A stretch of DNA of 64,000 nucleotides from Piper betle (GCA_033002965.1 JAURVB010013546.1:46016-110015); one strand, 5' to 3'; counted from the first letter of the stretch, positions 1 through 12,561 are shown. Program-made: numbers and translations. Notes: generated from the letters alone by a model not told the origin.

Positions 1-950
1 CAAGTTTATAAAGTATCTACCCACATATTTTAAGTGGGGTCCACTAGGATCTCTAGAAATATTAGACAAATCAATTTTCCCACCACCAATGCTCGAGCAC
101 TTAAAATCCAGGCGCTCAAGCATTCAGCTCTTGACCATAAAATTTCTTAACAGAAAGGTTAACACGAGTGCTCTAACTCCCAACTCTTGAGCACTCTGCT
201 TTCAGTTATAAATTCCAGGTTAATCTTTTTGGGCTGATTTTGCCCAAATTGATTCCGAAACGTCTTCTATCTCTTATACCCTGCTAAAACAACATCAATT
301 GACACTTTTTACATCAAAATCACAATAATTTCTCACATTATTAATAATATCTAATTAAATTTTAAAATAATAAAATTAAATAAAAATTATTCGAAACATA
401 ATAAAAACTCAATATAAAATACAAATAATAATAATTCTTTTATAGAGTTATCACTCTCACACAAGACTTCAAGGTGGCTCACTAGCTTAGAGTACTATTC
501 TCACTATATGACCTATAGGCCATGTGAGACCTGTAGGCCTCACATGAGTAATCATATTAGTTCACTTGCCTCATATAGTATTCAATCAACAACCCACCGA
601 CCTCACATCATCAAACCACAACACATAGCAATAGATAAGTCAGCATCACCATGAGTTATTCTTGATCCTTACGTCTCTCCGGCCAAACTTGCAGCATCAC
701 ATTATATACAAAATATACATTAATAATCAAAGATTACTGGTCCAAAATTAACTACAGAAAATAATTTTAAAGTGACAATTAGATGACCACAAGGAACTTC
801 AACAGAACAACAGAACTCTACACCCACGTTAGCATACTGAAATATGGCTAATAGAGCATAATTATAATCGCTGGAATATAAATGAACATGAACCAGAGAT
901 ACTCAATGGTTATATGCTTATACTATGGCCAATAAAACCTAAACCGTAAT
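1..950. other. Gene-free AT-rich spacer
   Basis: I see no coding exon. The sequence is AT-rich and non-repetitive at the scale I can inspect. No transposon termini were recognised. Confidence 0.6.
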
Positions 951-1043
951 TTACCACAATATTGCATGACCCGAATACACTAAACGGGAAGTTACACCAT
1001 AATTACCACAATATTGCATGACCCGAATATACTCAACAGGAAG
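951..1043. repeat. Tandem duplication, about 52-bp period
   Basis: A block starting ttaccacaatattgcatgac at 951 is repeated from 1003, with the same downstream text (acccgaata, then an aac(g/a)ggaag variant). The two copies differ at a few positions. It lies directly before the hairpin at 1060-1135. Confidence 0.75.
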
Positions 1044-1059
1044 CACATGCACATGCTAG

Positions 1060-1135
1060 ATATGCATACTGCTAACAGGTAAGAGAGCCTATATATATAT
1101 ATATTGGCTCTCTTACCTGTTAGCCGTATGCATAT
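1060..1135. repeat. Long near-perfect inverted repeat (hairpin)
   Basis: The 30-base arm at 1060-1089 is the reverse complement of 1106-1135 with one mismatch. The 16-base spacer at 1090-1105 is almost pure TA. The transcript of either strand would fold into a long hairpin. It could be a MITE remnant, a cruciform-forming site or a young inverted duplication; I do not recognise it as a known miRNA precursor. Confidence 0.8.
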
Positions 1136-2472
1136 ATTAATCGTCAAACCGAGCACTATAGGTGGGTACCGACTAGGCCCTCGGTGGGCATCACACTCCC
1201 ATATATCATGTGTGCATAGAAAATCCGTAAATAATATCATATGTATAAGGCTTAAGAAGGGTTGATTAATAATGCTAAAGCAACTTTTAATCTGGATCTC
1301 ATGTTTTCGGAATTCACATCAAAGGATCTCAACCTTGTAATTTTGTTAATCCAAAAATTCGGTAAGATGGTCCGTAGGTAGTGGGATCAAATAAAATGTA
1401 ACTAACCACGTCCTACAATATCAATCAAAAGAGTGATAGAGCCAAACAATATATCAAGTAGAGATAAGTCCTAATGGACCTGTGAGGCAAACTCCAAGTT
1501 CTAGCTCCATGAGCTCGACTCCGCAAAACCTAACACATGCATACCACTACTCAAACCTTGAATGGTGTGTGCGTGCAATGACATGCAAACAACTCTAAAT
1601 GCAGCAAATGACATGACATGCAATGTAGGAAATTGAACACACCTCATTTTAGACCAATGTTATCACATACACATGTTGAGCGAGACGAAAAGGAGATTTT
1701 GATAAATCAATAAAGATGTCAAAACGAAAATCTCAGCTTTTTATGAAATATATTTCAGGATTCAACATGCATATCTAAATCTAGAGAGAGATATCGAGAT
1801 GCCCAGAAGACGCAGGGCAATTTAATTTAATTGAGATACCTGACACGCTAATCAAGAACAAGATATCACATGAAAATAACTTAAGATTTTAGGTCAATTA
1901 TTTAAACTTAACCCCAATAATAATTTTGTCGTAAAGATTTTAATCAAGAGAACTTGAAAGATCTCACATCACACCTAACCCGTGGCCATAAGTTAAAGAC
2001 TGTTATCGTTAAAATAATCTTATATTGTTTAGTTAATTTAGATAATTAAGTTAATTATCATACAACGTAATATTTTTACACTATGACAATTTCACAACCA
2101 AATCCGAGTTAAACTATTATTATTTTAACTATTTAATTAATTAATTAATTAGGCACATGAAACAAGATCACTGAGATGCGACTAAAAAATTATAGAGTTT
2201 TAATGTTTTTAAAGTTCTAGCCATCATTAGGTGGATTGAGTAGGAAGATTTTACAAATTTAGGCCAACATGATTATTTTATTATATTTAACAGCCAAAAA
2301 TCATGACAAATAATTAAAAAAGTGTATTTTTATCACAAAATCAATAAGAAAAATACTAGATCTACATAATATGATGATGATCTAATTATCTACATACCTA
2401 ATCAAAAAGATCAACATACAGACATAACGACCATGCACAAAAAATGAAAAGAACAGGGAAGATGGCGCATAC
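1136..2472. other. Gene-free spacer
   Basis: No exon-like reading frame or recognisable protein fragment is visible. Short AT-rich repeats such as attaattaattaatta near 2135 occur. This block may be old transposon sequence, but I cannot name it. Confidence 0.5.
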
Positions 2473-2480
2473 CTCACGGG

Positions 2481-4157
2481 TAGGGCTGCTAAATGAGCGA
2501 GCGAGCAGAGCTCGCCTTGTACTCAAACTCAACTCGAATAGATCGAAATTCGTTCTAACTCGACTCGAGATCGAACGAGTTTTGAGCATGTATGCTCGAA
2601 ATTAACTCGAATATTTCTTATACTGTTCAAGCTCGACTTGAGCTCGAATACACTTAAACTATTAAATTCTAAGAGCTCGCTTGAAATTGGCTCAATTGGG
2701 AGCTTGAAACTAGCTCGATTGGGAGCTCAAAACAGACTCGTTTGGGAGCTCGAAACGAGGTCGTTTATAAGCTCGAAAATAGATCGTTTTGGAGAAAAAT
2801 ATATATTTATAAATATTAAAAATTAACAAAATAATCTATCAACAAAATAGTCTCTCGTACTCACAATTCTGGCAATTGTTGTCGGCAGCAATTACAGTTG
2901 GGATGGCAGTCGTATGGGGTACCGTTGGTACCAGCTTGGCGAGCCTTACGCGTCTACGACATCAACAAGGTTGGTGGAAGAGGTGGCTCGCCGAAAAAGG
3001 GCAAAATAGGGGCGGTCAGTGGTGGGGTGACGAGATCTTGCCGGGATGGGTGGTGCTGGGCTCCACTCCAGTCGGGGAAGATCTCAGAAGGGTTGTTGAT
3101 GTCAAGACGGCGACTAGTTGGCAACGGCAACGATCGCCATCGGCGGGAGCACGGCATAGTCACGTGTGCTTCATTGCGTCGTGAAGGCCGAATGGCGGAG
3201 GGAATGGTCAGCGATGCTCTGACGATGACTGGCAGCGTTGATCGGCGGTGGTGCGGCAATTTTTTGGCAACTGTTGCTGGTGGCAGCTACAATCAGGATG
3301 GCTGTGGTATGGGGTACCATTGGCATGGCTCGGCGAGCCCGATGAGCCTACGATGTCGACAAGGTCGGCAGGGGAGGCAACTCACCGAAAAAAGGACAAA
3401 ACAGGGGCAGTCGATGGTGGGGTGACAAGATCTATCTAGGATGGGCGGCGCTGGGCTCCACTCTGGTTGGGGAAGGTCGCGGAGGGTCAACAACGTCGAG
3501 ACAACGACTGGATGGCAGCGGCGACGCTCATCGTCAACGGCATCGATGACGGGAGCATGGCGCGGTCGCGGCGGCTCCGTCTTATCGTGGAGGCCAAGCG
3601 ACGGCCGGACAACGAGGGGAATGGTTAGCGATGTTCTGACGGTAACTAACGGCATCAATCGGCGATAGTGTGGCAGCTGGAGGCAGCATTGGCAATGGAG
3701 AAGGAGGGCGGCGTCAACAGTATGGGGAATGAGAAGCGTCAAGGGGAGGGGAGGGGGAAGAAATGGGTCGGTGGCAATATCGTAAATAAAAGTTGAATCG
3801 TCTCTGACTTGAGTAAAAAATAATAACTAACTTGTAATTAATTCTAAAAAATCCCAATAAATAGGAAAAAATCCCATAAAATATAATACACACTATAACA
3901 CCACAATGGTATATTATGTATATTATTATATTATATGACCAAATCAAGTTTGAGTCGACCTACGAGTCCATTTTGAGTAGAGTTCTAGTTATAACCGAGT
4001 CTAGTCGAGTCGAACACTGCCTTGCTCAAGCTCGACTCGTAGGATTCGAGTTCGAGTTGAGTTTGAGCTAGAGCATTTAAATGTTGAGTTTCGAGTTGAG
4101 TCGATTCTAGCCGAATGCCAAATGCTCACAAGCTAGCTTACTCAATTAGCAGCCCTA
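2481..4157. mobile_element. Non-autonomous hAT-like DNA transposon
   Basis: The element starts TAGGGCTGCTAAATGAGC and its right end, read in reverse complement, starts TAGGGCTGCTAATTGAG: 12 identical terminal bases followed by a similar subterminal stretch. The flanks are ctcacggg (2473-2480) and ctcacagg (4158-4165), an 8-bp target duplication with one mismatch. Eight-base duplications and this terminus style are typical of plant hAT elements. Both subterminal zones are full of short ctcga/gactcg motifs, as hAT ends often are. The 1.68 kb interior holds no transposase; it contains a GC-rich duplicated segment (2884-3670). Open frames inside are composition artefacts. Confidence 0.75.
2884..3670. 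repeat. Two-copy GC-rich tandem duplication inside hAT-like element
   Basis: The block beginning ggcagcaattacag at 2884 recurs as ggcagctacaatcag at 3282, about 398 bp apart. Landmarks recur in the same order: tatggggtacc, a cggcgagcc stretch, gaccgag/cgaaaa, a ggtggggtgac stretch and a tggggaag stretch. A third start (ggcagctggaggcag) appears near 3672 but does not continue. GC content is far above the surroundings. Divergence between copies is moderate. Confidence 0.7.
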
Positions 4158-4165
4158 CTCACAGG

Positions 4166-4710
4166 AAAAGAGAGGGGAAGGAAAGAGAGGGGAGGGGGAG
4201 GAGAAAGGAAGGAAAGGAGAGGCCATGGTGGGTGAGATGACAGGCGGAAAGGGAAGGCAATGGTGGCCAGCGGCAACGGCTGTGGCAGTGAGTAGCAATG
4301 GTGCAAGTCAGGGAAGGGGGGGGGGGGGGCAGCCGTGGGGGAGGAGAAGGGAAGAAGGGAAGGGAGGGGAGAAGGAGAATAAAGAGAAGAGGAAATGAGA
4401 AGGAGGAAGGAGGAAGGAGGAGGAAGAATGAGAAAGAGGGAAAGGGATGGGCCTTCAGTAGAGAAAAGGAGGGAGGAGGTAGAACGACCACGAGAAAAGG
4501 GCAGAGAAGAAAGAAAGAAAGAAAAGGGGAGGGAGAGAAAACCAAAGAAGAAAAAAGGATGGGTGAGAAAAAGGGAAAAAGAAAAAGGAAGGACTCAGGG
4601 AAAGGGAAAGGAAAGGAAAAATAAAGAAAAGAGAGAAAATAAAAAGAAAAAAAAGAGAAAAAAGAAAGAGGGAGAAGGAAAGAAAGAGGGAAAGAGAGAG
4701 ATAATACACT
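4166..4710. repeat. Purine-rich low-complexity tract
   Basis: About 540 bases of almost uninterrupted G and A on the plus strand, in irregular gggaaag/ggagga/aagaaa words, with a run of G's at 4318-4327. It begins immediately after the hAT-like element's target duplication. The very basic or phenylalanine-rich open frames across it are artefacts of composition. Confidence 0.8.
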
Positions 4711-7070
4711 TGAAATGCAAGCAACACGACTCTAAGCATAACTTGACACAAACATAAAACACGCACCAAAATAAGAGCAACACGAATTTAATCTACACAA
4801 TACAACCGAACAAAAGACAAGCTACTGACTTGACAATTAAAACTGACTATAACTCAACCGCAGAGACATTTAATGTTCAAGCCCACAACAACATATAATG
4901 ATCCTCCTAGTATCAGACCAATCAAACCGAACCAACCGTGTACTACTTGGACCGAACCAAGTAAAAACCAAACATAAACCATCGAGCCGACTGGCCGTTT
5001 ACAAATATTGTAAAATAATTAGAAGACACTTATCAAATAATTAGATGACATATGCAAACGTGGCAAAACAAATCCTAATTACAATAGAAAATTAAAATTT
5101 TTATTAACAGAAAATAAAGAATAATATTGTAAAATAATTAGAAGATATGTGACAACAACGCATTAAAAGTCTTTTATTTTATATATTAATAGAGATAGTT
5201 ATAGTCAAACTATCTTCAGACTATCTTATAAGAAAATAATATTGAGTTAATTGTTTTATTTACAAATAAAATATAATATCTAAATAAAATTTTAAAATTG
5301 TCATAATTACCTAGAAAGCTAAGGATTTCTAGCACTTTACCGCCCACCTGGTGGAGCTGCGAATAGATCAAGTTTGCAGCGCCAATGGACGGGTTTGTGT
5401 AATTCGACAAAGTTCTTCTCTTGAGTCTAATGCTAGCTGCTACTGATTATAAGCTACTGTAAATGCGTGTTTTCACTGTTGGGAATTATAGGAATGTCAA
5501 GAGTCCAAGACTAGTTGCTATTTGCCATCACAGAGCTTGTTGATTTGAGAGTGAGAAGAATGGGAAATTTTCGTAATTATTTATTTTGATCTCTCATACA
5601 CGATTCTTCTCTATATGTAGCTCACCATTTTGCTTTCCGCCTTAATTTCTTCCACTGCCCTCTTATTATTCATCTTCCACACTTGATTATTTGCCACTTG
5701 ATAAATAGTTAGGCTGCCAAATTAAACACTCACAGATTGTTAATGATCATTGCTCTCGATAATACCGACTAAACTAATGCTTCAGAAAATCAATTTCACT
5801 TAAATCTAACCATCCATTCAAATCACAAGTCCCTTGAATTTATCATCTATAGCTAGTAAGTAGAGGTAAGAACTTTTTTCAAGGTGAGTTAAGAAATGTT
5901 AGTTATATTAATGAATTACAACATCCGGCACAATGTTACCATCCGATTCAACCATAATTAACTTTATAACTAGATATAAAAATTGGGTGATCAGGGTACA
6001 AATTAAGGTGGCGAACTTTAATTTTCAATTACAAATTTTCCTTTACTATCATAATCCCACTCGATAATCAGAAAGCAACATTGAACTTATAGATTTGCAT
6101 GGTTAACCCGAAATGTTTTGTGCGGGAACAATGAATACTTAATTTTGTCGTAAAATTGTACATTGCCGCCACCAAGCTTATAAGATAAAAGAAGATATAG
6201 AGGGGTAAATAGAATCTAAAACATACAGTCCACAGACCACACAGACCAGGGAAAAAATTCCTTGTCGCTAATTTGTAAGCAGTCGAATAAATGAAATAAC
6301 AAAAATACCCATATTGTCTCACATTAGTCCGAGATCACATTTTTAAAAATTTCTTATAAATACAAAAGCCATAGTTTCCTGCTAATAGATTGAGATTGCT
6401 TCCGCTATTTTCCTGACCATTAGGTAGGAAATAAGCAACCTTAAATGCAAACTCAAAATGGACACTTTATGATCAAGAAATTAATCAGGGCATGATAGGC
6501 GCTCGGTCATGTGGAAATCACAAAATAACTGAAGTTGAATATATAGTAAAAATAATGGAGAAAAGACGAGCGAGTCAATGTTGTATAGATCATGTATTAG
6601 ATACAGTAACCACATTCCACCATTAGTATTAACTTTGTTCTTTGATCTAAGCTACACATGATCAAAACGTCATTTAAGTATCATTTTATACTTCAATTAT
6701 CTTCAACCCTCCATAGACATGCAGCAATATATTGCAGTCAATAGATGAGCTATTTTGCTGCCAATTTTCCGATGAACAAGAAGAACAGGCTACGTACAAG
6801 GTCATAAACGAAGTCAAGTAATTACCTTCAATCTTCGGGTGGAGAGGACTTTCATGGTGTCATGTCACTCTTGTCTAGGAGGAAATGTTCAACTCTCCTA
6901 CACATAGCAAGCAAGCTTCTAGAATCAAATTGCTCGAAGAAATGGCTACTCAAAAGGGCTTTATGTATAAACTATCTAAAAAGGTTGTCATCGCCCAGAT
7001 CAGACTTCAATCTTTCTTGAACCTTTTGGTGTTCTTATGAACTCTGACCAATAACCCAATAAGTCGGTCC
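4711..7070. other. Gene-free spacer
   Basis: No coding region is supported. The sequence is AT-rich, with short unconvincing reading frames and no recognisable domain or transposon terminus. Confidence 0.5.
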
Positions 7071-7077
7071 TAGAAAG

Positions 7078-8390
7078 TGTTGGGTTCATCCCACATCGGT
7101 CGTATATAATGTTGGTGGCTTATATATAGGCTAATGGGAAAGTCTTATTTATTTGATTAAGAGAGACTTATGACACCTATTGGAAGTCTCTTTTGAGGGC
7201 CTAACAAGTATTGACTTGATGATCTAAGGAAGGGGGCCTAACAAGTATTGACTTGATGATCTAAGGAAGGGAGTTTACCAACAAGTGTTGACTTGATGAT
7301 CTAAGGAAGGGAGTTGGAGTTTACCAACAAGTGTTGACCTGATGATTTAAGGAGAGGTGATAAAAAGGTGGTTTATCCCATGATAGTTTTAGTGTCACCT
7401 AATGTGTGAAGGGGGTCTATCCCATGATAGTTTCGGGGTCGCCTGATGTGTGAATGAAAGTTAGGTGGTTTATCCCATGATAGTTTTAGTGTCGCCTAAT
7501 GTGTGAAGGGGGTCTATCCCATGATAGTTTCGGGGTCGCCTGATGTGTGAATGAAAGTTGTTAAGTGTATCCCATGATAGTTTAGTGGTCACCCGATGTG
7601 TGTGAATGAGTGTTGTTAAGTGTATCCCATGATAGTTTAGTGGTCACCCGATGTGTGAAGGGGAGTTAGATTTATCAGGTCTATCCTACGATAGGGGAGT
7701 TGTTAGGTTTATCTTACATCGGTCGTGGATGATGTTGGTGAAAGCCTAATGTTGGTAACTTGTATATAGACTAATGAAAAAACCTTATTTTTTGAATTAA
7801 CTTTTAGATTAAGAGAAGCCTGTGACAACTATTGTAAGTCTCTTTTAGTAGCTTTTGGATTAAAAGAGGCACTTTAGTAGCTTTTGGATTAAAGAGGCTC
7901 ATAAGACGCCCGTGACACTTATTTTAAGTCACTTTTGAAGGGCCGTTTAGGCCCAAAAAGGGCATTGTAACGACCAGGCCCAAAGTGCAACGTAATGAGC
8001 TAAGTCATTTCTTTAAAATGGGTACCCCGGAAGTTAAAGATCTCTAGTTGTGGGACTAAGTTGAGGGATCTCACAATCTACCCACCTTAGGAAATTTCGT
8101 CCCCGAAATACCTATTCTTAGCCCGTTGCTAGCCCCAGCCCACGACCTTTTTGGCCTGTGACCGACAACCTAGCCAACGTCCCTAGTCCATCCCACCATC
8201 TAACACGGAACCAGGTCGGCTCTGATACTATTTGTAACGACCCAGCCCAAAGTGTAACGTAATGGGCTAAGTCATTTCTTTAAAATGGGTACCCCGGAAG
8301 TTAAAGATCTCTAGTCCATTCCCACTTATAAACAGGATCTTCTTCCAATAAGTATTAGATGTAGGACTAAGTTAAGGGATCTCACATACA
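7078..8390. repeat. Complex repeat block of LTR-like or satellite-like units
   Basis: Several repeat families interleave. (1) A cccacatcggtcgtatataatg-type segment at about 7090-7150 recurs diverged at about 7710-7790. (2) Four units carrying ttgacttgatgatctaagg lie at about 7200-7355. (3) Six units carrying tatcccatgatagttt start at 7374, 7418, 7471, 7515, 7568 and 7622. (4) A segment with gtaacga(c)ccagcccaaag followed by aaatgggtaccccggaagtt occurs at about 7970-8055 and about 8235-8310. The phrase ggctctgatactatttgtaacgac is familiar from dispersed plant repeats, but I cannot assign a superfamily. No protein domain remains. Confidence 0.7.
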
Positions 8391-9407
8391 TCATGAATGA
8401 CGTATACATTCGCTACTATTCAAGAAAGGAAGCGTGACGCCGGAAAAAAGATACAACTTTTTCTTCAATAAGAATCTAGTTAATCATAAGCTGTATACGT
8501 TGCTCTAATTTACCAGGGACTTATTTCTTCCTTTCACACTCGAAAATCATATCACGGTGAAATAGAAGCCTGGATAAATAAACTACAATTTGATAAATTT
8601 TAAAGTGAAATTCGAGCCAGCCAATTTTGTGTTATCGTAGTGGGAAATCGGGTTTTACTGTAGCGAAATGATGCTGATAATTCGGTACACCAGAAGTGAT
8701 TTTTGAGCTAGCGTTCACACAGGGAAAGATAAGACTAGCATGACACGGCACATTTAACAATCCAGGAGAAACCAGAAGTACCGATTCCAAATGTATTGTA
8801 ATATTAAAATCCTGAGCTAAACCTTTTACAACACTGCAGAGTGTAGATGCTGACGGGTGGTGGTCTGGGAAGGGCACCATCGTTGCAGCGTGTCTATAAT
8901 TGACTTGCTAACATGATGCCTTTTATCGAGAAAAAAACCAAAAACCCAAATAAAAAATTTATGAGACCACATGTAAAAGAGCTCAACAGAGCTGATAAAA
9001 AACGTCCAACTTATCTAAGATACGTTGTACCCAGATTTCTGATCTTTGCGAGAAGGCGATTAAACATGAAATGTACATCACAGCAGAAGCTTGTTGAAAA
9101 TTGAAAGCAAGACGTGGAACAAGGTAGCACACTTCAGTACTAATTGTGAGCAGGAATAGGTTAAAAGAAATAGAGTATAAATATGGTACACCTTTTAAAA
9201 TATTGGAGGCAGGCTAAAATATGATAATTCTTATTACGTATACAGAAAATGTCAAGATTTCACCCCTACCTCCACCCTCCTCTGCCACAGAATTCAAAAT
9301 GTACCGATAAAACAAAAGGCAAACAGAAAATGCTTGATCCATGGACCAAAAAATTCATTTCAAAGATAACTCCCAGAATTGCCAGCAATGAGAATTCTAC
9401 AACCAAC
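8391..9407. other. Spacer downstream of CSN7
   Basis: This is the 3' flank of the minus-strand CSN7 gene and probably includes its 3' UTR just below 9408. A short minus-strand open frame (about 8632-8880) has no recognisable domain and I do not call it a gene. Confidence 0.5.
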
Positions 9408-11594
9408 TCATGATGGCGGATGCCGCCTCCTGCAAATGTAGAAGAAAATGTTAGATTGAAAAGTAAGAAGTCTTTAAAATACAGAAATCTTGAACGGAGA
9501 GTAGTATACCGCTTGGGTCTGACGCGATCTTCTTCGTAGTCCATCACTCCAAGGTCACTGTAGACCCCATCATTACCTCGGGTGTCCATGTCTGCCTGCT
9601 TACATTGTACTTCTGTCACCATAAGTAACACATCGATGGATACATCCCATATGAAATCAGCAGACTTAACGTCATTTATTTAAGCTCCTCACAATCTTAA
9701 ATGATCGACAACTATCTAGGAAGAATTATTAAACGGCATAGAGCAGTAGCTAGTATGAACCAAAAAATTAAAAAAAGTGACATATAAATACCAAAAATTA
9801 ACACACCTTCAGTGATTTTTTACTTCATCTACTTTGTCTTCTACTTCCTTTTGGTGTTTCTTAGCAGCTTCACCCATAGAATCCGCCCATTTAATTTTAT
9901 CTTGAATTGAAACAAGAATATTATCTGAAACAGATAACCTGCATATAATCCATTTAGAAAACTCATCCAGCACAGATATTATTACAGTTGTAAAAAAATC
10001 TCCAGTTCACTTTTAAACTTTTACCAATTGGATAATGTTTGTATCATGCCATTAAGCTGCCCAGGTCTCAAATCCCTCCCAGCGGCAAATTGTACCTGCA
10101 GTTCAATAAAGAATATTAGACTTTAAACTTTTGCAAATAAGATAAATGTATTCAGGGAAAGAAGAGGGGGTGTTGGTGGGCGGAGACAGGGGGGAATTAA
10201 GAACTATGAAATTATCCAACATGACCTGAAAGCATCTTCGCAGCTGATCTAGTTTTCCTCTGACAATACCCTACAGAAACAAAGCATAATTCAAATTAGT
10301 AATTTGCCACCACAAACATGCAACATATGATTTTGAAAATTATCTCCAACCTATGAGCGCATAACACATTTACAGGATTTCCATGATATGTATATTATAT
10401 CACTGAAAAAAGTAGAAATCAAAGGAAGTAGATGAAGCAATAGCTACATTACCTATGGTTGACTCCAAAGTATTCAACTAAATTTCTCACAAGAAAATAG
10501 CCAACTCATGATTTGTATCAGCAAAAACACTTGCTAACCTAACATAACAAGTGTTATGCAAAAAATTTCCAGTTTATAATCAGGCAATGTCTTCTAAACT
10601 TGATATCTAAAAAAGTAAAAAACCTCCATAGCCTTTCATCAAAACAAAGTTTGCTTCCTATAATCAAAGTATGAAAAGAATAGAATGCAGCGCAACAAGC
10701 TACATGCTCAATTATTATCTTTTAAATAATACTCACAGCATACATGCACTCATTGATGAGGAAATCTTCTAGTTCGCGTACATTCAAAACATCTAGTTCC
10801 TGCATCAATTGGTCATATGGAAGAATCTGACACACACAAGAGAAAAAGACCATAAGCAAGAAGAATAACATGCTTTCCAGATGTTGTCAAAATCATTATC
10901 AGTATCATCAGCATCATCAGCATCATCATCAATCACGATTATTATTATTCAAACTTTATTCTGACTAGGCTGGGGTCAGCAGCATGAATTTTGTGATATT
11001 GATTAATTGCTTTCACATTTAAATAAAGGAGACAAAAACATGCAGAAACAAAGTAAAAAGTTGTACGCAGGATGTTTTCCAATCACTAGTCTTGATGACC
11101 GGGAGGATATTGAGGTGCATCTTCATCATCATCATCATATACGCTCCAACTTATTGAATAGACACAATGAGATGATGGATGATAAAACCTAGATTACTTC
11201 TAAAGGAAGCTGACAAAAGACACACAATTGAAGGAATGCCTTATTCGGACTAAAAAAACCAAATGGCAACTCCTTAAATTCTTCTCCTGATTCGTACCCT
11301 ATATAACTGTTAGCTAACTTCTCTATCCATTAATTAATAAATATTATCAAGTGCAAGGGTGCAACAGTCAGGCAAAAAAAATTACCTTATTCGCCTCAGC
11401 AAGAGTAAGAACAGTAAGTTGTTTAAGCTTGCGAGCCTGATCAGGAACCAGAGTTGGAAGATGAGTAGCATTACCTAAAACAGCATGGCATGTCCGCAGT
11501 AAATGATGAGATTAAAACTCAAAGGTACAAAATGAAAACTGAAAATTCATCCAGTAAATGTGCTAGAAAAATCCAAGCGTCTCAACTTCATCAT

Positions 11595-11681
<87 letters not shown>

Positions 11682-12561
11682 GTAAAAGCCCACAAAAGTA
11701 GCATCTAAAGATGTAAAATATACCAAAACGACATCGAATCATAAAAGAAAAAGCATCATGATTTTAAGTTGATGCAGTGAAAAACATGAAAAAAATTACT
11801 TCTTTTTTCATTTTTAATAGTTACAGAGTGCAAGAGTGTGAAGCAATGCATGTAAAACAAGACTTGTTCCCCGGCTTTTCAATTATAACTCTTTTTCTTA
11901 GGCACAAGGCCAATCAAAATTCGATGCAATTTCTGATGCAGAATGCTGTTTCCAAAGTTGTCAACCAAAAGCCTAGAATAATCCTTGCTGTCCCTCTAAA
12001 TACCAACATTCGTCAAATACAGAACTAGCGCCCAAAATCCAAGTACCATGCCAACGATAGCAACAAGCAATGCAGTTTCATACATCAAATAGCCACAACG
12101 AGTTCACCAACGTCGTCCAATTCATCAAAACGAATACAATCTTAACACCAATCCAATCAACCTTAACAACTCTAAAAGCCGTAATCCACCGCCCAAAATA
12201 AAAACCGCACTTACTCTTATAATCGCTCCAAGTGCCATGAGCAAACAATCGAAGCAGGTCGAGATACGCAGCGTACTCCGTGCCTTCAAGCTGCTAGCAA
12301 GCAAAAAAACAAGACAAACAAACAACCACCCAATGTCAACCAGACCACACGACACCAAAACCCTAGAGGCATACCAAAACCCCAGGGCGAGGGAGGGAGG
12401 ACCTGGGCGAGGGAGGGGACGCCGAGGATCTCGGAGAAGGCGAAGAGGGAGGGGTGGGAGGTGGCCTGGACGATGACGCCGGTGAGGGCGCCACCGCGGA
12501 GGCCGGCGGCCTGGTGTGCGAAGTAGTCGATCAACTCCTCCTGCTTCTGCTCCACATCCAT
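9408..12561 (-). CDS. CSN7: COP9 signalosome complex subunit 7, nine exons
   Basis: Subunit of the COP9 signalosome, which removes NEDD8 from cullins and restrains cullin-RING ubiquitin ligases; in plants it represses photomorphogenesis. Exons (minus): 12561-12403, 12290-12215, 11474-11386, 10826-10737, 10270-10226, 10095-10025, 9938-9807, 9595-9510, 9429-9408. All introns are GT-AG and phases agree except at exon 7. The protein starts MDVEQKQEEL, contains ATSHPSLFAFSEIL, the PCI-region segment LEDFLINECMYAGIVRGKLD, and ends MDYEEDRVRPKRRRHPPS, as CSN7 proteins do. An in-frame ATG 63 bases upstream exists, but family members start at MD(I/V)EQKQ. Exon 7 has six A's at 9815-9820 (plus-strand T's) where the family frame wants seven, giving an early TGA. 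Either one base is missing (256 residues) or an upstream donor after 9824 is used (in frame, 250 residues). Confidence 0.9.
11598..11678. repeat. (AC)n microsatellite, about 40 units
   Basis: An uninterrupted AC dinucleotide run of 81 bases in the second intron of CSN7. It creates a spurious His-Thr repeat reading frame on the plus strand. It is likely length-polymorphic. Confidence 0.95.

Noticed and set aside
2876..3742. Multiple overlapping ORFs of 75-175 residues inside the hAT-like element
   Set aside because: GC-rich duplicated block with open frames on both strands and no transposase motifs.
4298..4769. Long Lys/Glu/Arg-rich and Phe/Leu/Ser-rich open frames on both strands
   Set aside because: They follow from the purine tract; no domain, no normal amino-acid composition.
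8632..8880. Minus-strand ORF of 82 residues downstream of CSN7
   Set aside because: No recognisable motif, no splice partners, adjacent to repeat sequence.
11490..11708. ORF with a His-Thr repeat
   Set aside because: It is the (AC)n microsatellite in a CSN7 intron read as codons.
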